Source of the DNA: Streptomyces mobaraensis NBRC 13819 = DSM 40847
Lineage (GTDB): Bacteria > Actinomycetota > Actinomycetes > Streptomycetales > Streptomycetaceae
Direction: 5' to 3'
DNA: 64,000 nucleotides
Assembly: GCF_017916255.1 (NCBI RefSeq)
Contig: NZ_CP072827.1
Location: 4,179,501 to 4,243,500 of the forward strand
A program made the position numbers and the translations under genes. Of this stretch, positions 63,108 through 64,000 are shown one piece after another; the stretch's first letter is position 1; the number at the start of each line of letters is the position of its first letter. Below the pieces are notes generated by a model. That model did no database searches and was not told the DNA's origin. It worked only from the letters and a program-made list of their open reading frames with translations.

Positions 63108-64000
63108 CTACACGTACCGCTCGAGGATCGACGACTCCGCCAGGCGGGACAGCCCCTCGCGGACCGAGCGGGCGCGGGCCTCGCCGACGCCCTCCACGGC
63201 CTGGAGGTCGTCCACGCTCGCGGCCAGCAGCTTCTGCAGCCCGCCGAAGTGCTCCACCAGCCGCTCGATGATCGCGCCGGGCAGCCGCGGCACCTTCGCC
63301 AGCAGACGGTAGCCGCGCGGCGAGACGGCCGAGTCCAGCGTCTCCGGCGAGCCGCTGTAGCCCAGGGCCCGCGCCACGATGGGCAGTTCGAGGAGCTCGG
63401 TGTGGGTGAGCGAATCGAGCTCGGTGAGCGCCTCGGGGACCGTGCGGGTGCGCTTGGCGGTCGGCTCGGGAACGTAGTCCCGGACGACCAGCTCGCGCTC
63501 CGGCTCCACGCCCGCGATCAACTCGTCGAGCTGGAGGGAGAGCAGACGCCCGTCGGTGCCCAGTTCGACGACGTACTCGGCGATCTCCGTGGCGATGCGC
63601 CGCACCATCTCCAGGCGCTGCGAGACCGCGGTGACGTCCCGGACCGTGACCAGGTCCTCGATCTCCAGGGCGGAGAGCGTGCCGGCCACCTCGTCCAGCC
63701 GGAGCTTGTACCGCTCCAGGGTGGCCAGCGCCTGGTTGGCGCGGGACAGGATCGCGCCGGACTCCTCCAGCACGCGCCGCTCCCCGTCCACGTACAGCGC
63801 GATCAGCCGCATGGACTGGCTCACGGAGACGACGGGGAAGCCGCACTGGATGGAGACCCGCTGCGCCGTGCGGTGCCGGGTGCCGGTCTCCTCCGTCGGG
63901 ATCGACGCGTCCGGCACGAGCTGCACACCCGCCCGGACGATCTTGGTGATGTCCTTGTCGAGGATCAGCGCCCCGTCGAGCTTGCACAGCTCGCGGAGCC
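63108..64000 (-). CDS. disA: DNA integrity scanning diadenylate cyclase DisA (5' end outside window)
   Basis: The C-terminal 297 or so residues of DisA; the start lies beyond position 64000. The cyclase motifs DGA (63961-63980 region, as DGALIL) and RHR (TGTRHRTAQRVS) are visible, followed by the helical spine and the C-terminal RuvA-like HhH domain (LQAVEGVGEARARSVREGLS). DisA makes c-di-AMP from two ATP and is paused by branched DNA. It is the sole diadenylate cyclase type usual in Streptomyces. It is convergent with the Gly-rich protein gene. Confidence 0.96.
   Translation of the reverse strand, partial: LRELCKLDGALILDKDITKIVRAGVQLVPDASIPTEETGTRHRTAQRVSIQCGFPVVSVSQSMRLIALYVDGERRVLEESGAILSRANQALATLERYKLRLDEVAGTLSALEIEDLVTVRDVTAVSQRLEMVRRIATEIAEYVVELGTDGRLLSLQLDELIAGVEPERELVVRDYVPEPTAKRTRTVPEALTELDSLTHTELLELPIVARALGYSGSPETLDSAVSPRGYRLLAKVPRLPGAIIERLVEHFGGLQKLLAASVDDLQAVEGVGEARARSVREGLSRLAESSILERYV

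Overview
The window is chromosomal DNA from a Streptomyces or close relative. It is very GC-rich, codons end almost always in G or C, GTG starts and 4-base start/stop overlaps (ATGA, GTGA) are common, and the gene order matches the conserved core of Streptomyces chromosomes: ppa, dacB, tilS, hpt, ftsH, folE, folP, folB, folK, nuoD2, panC, nadB, nadC, coaX, lsr2, clpC, cseC, cseB, cseA, sigE, mutY, disA. I see no rRNA, tRNA, CRISPR array, prophage or insertion sequence. Sixty protein genes are listed; disA runs off the right edge.

Region by region: 0-2.4 kb holds a DUF397 / HATPase / XRE-DUF5753 regulatory module of the kind Streptomyces carries in many copies, with CACGTG-containing palindromes in its control regions. 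2.4-6.6 kb has an aldehyde dehydrogenase, a DinB-like protein, a PadR regulator, a TipA-type thiopeptide sensor with a recognisable tipA-type promoter, and a YbjQ protein. 6.8-10.8 kb has a DedA protein with a long Pro/Gln tail, a ThrE-type exporter and inorganic pyrophosphatase. 10.8-18.6 kb is a housekeeping block: PBP4-type carboxypeptidase, DUF2342 metalloprotease, tilS, hpt, ftsH, folE. 18.6-25.2 kb has a membrane-anchored esterase divergent from an MprF/LysX-like lipid aminoacyl transferase, then folP-(NTF2-like)-folB-folK-DUF3180. 25.2-29.1 kb encodes a quaternary-amine ABC importer. 29.2-38.6 kb contains a coiled-coil membrane protein, an orphan NuoD beside a MidA/NDUFAF7-type methyltransferase, a two-component system, a LysR/SDR pair, a DUF5937 regulator and a degenerate tandem repeat. 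38.6-44.0 kb is a cofactor operon (DUF2520 reductase, panC, nadB, nadC, coaX) leading towards CoA and NAD. 44.1-50.6 kb includes an orphan BlaI, an ArgA-like acetyltransferase, lsr2 and clpC. 50.7-54.3 kb holds a two-gene accessory system: a Trypco2-domain protein overlapping a 1084-residue trypsin-like protease / NACHT NTPase / leucine-rich-repeat protein. 54.6-64.0 kb is envelope-stress and DNA-integrity territory: an M23 peptidase, the sigE-cseA-cseB-cseC operon, mutY and the 3' part of disA.

The best candidate for an exciting system is the Trypco2 + trypsin-NACHT-LRR pair between clpC and the M23 peptidase. Its architecture matches computationally predicted NLR-like bacterial conflict systems; I infer an immune role and the sequence does not prove it. 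Other observations worth checking are a TipA ortholog that lacks the drug-linking cysteine, a methyltransferase sitting beside its likely NuoD substrate, and a likely PanG-type ketopantoate reductase. Terminator hairpins separate most convergent gene pairs.
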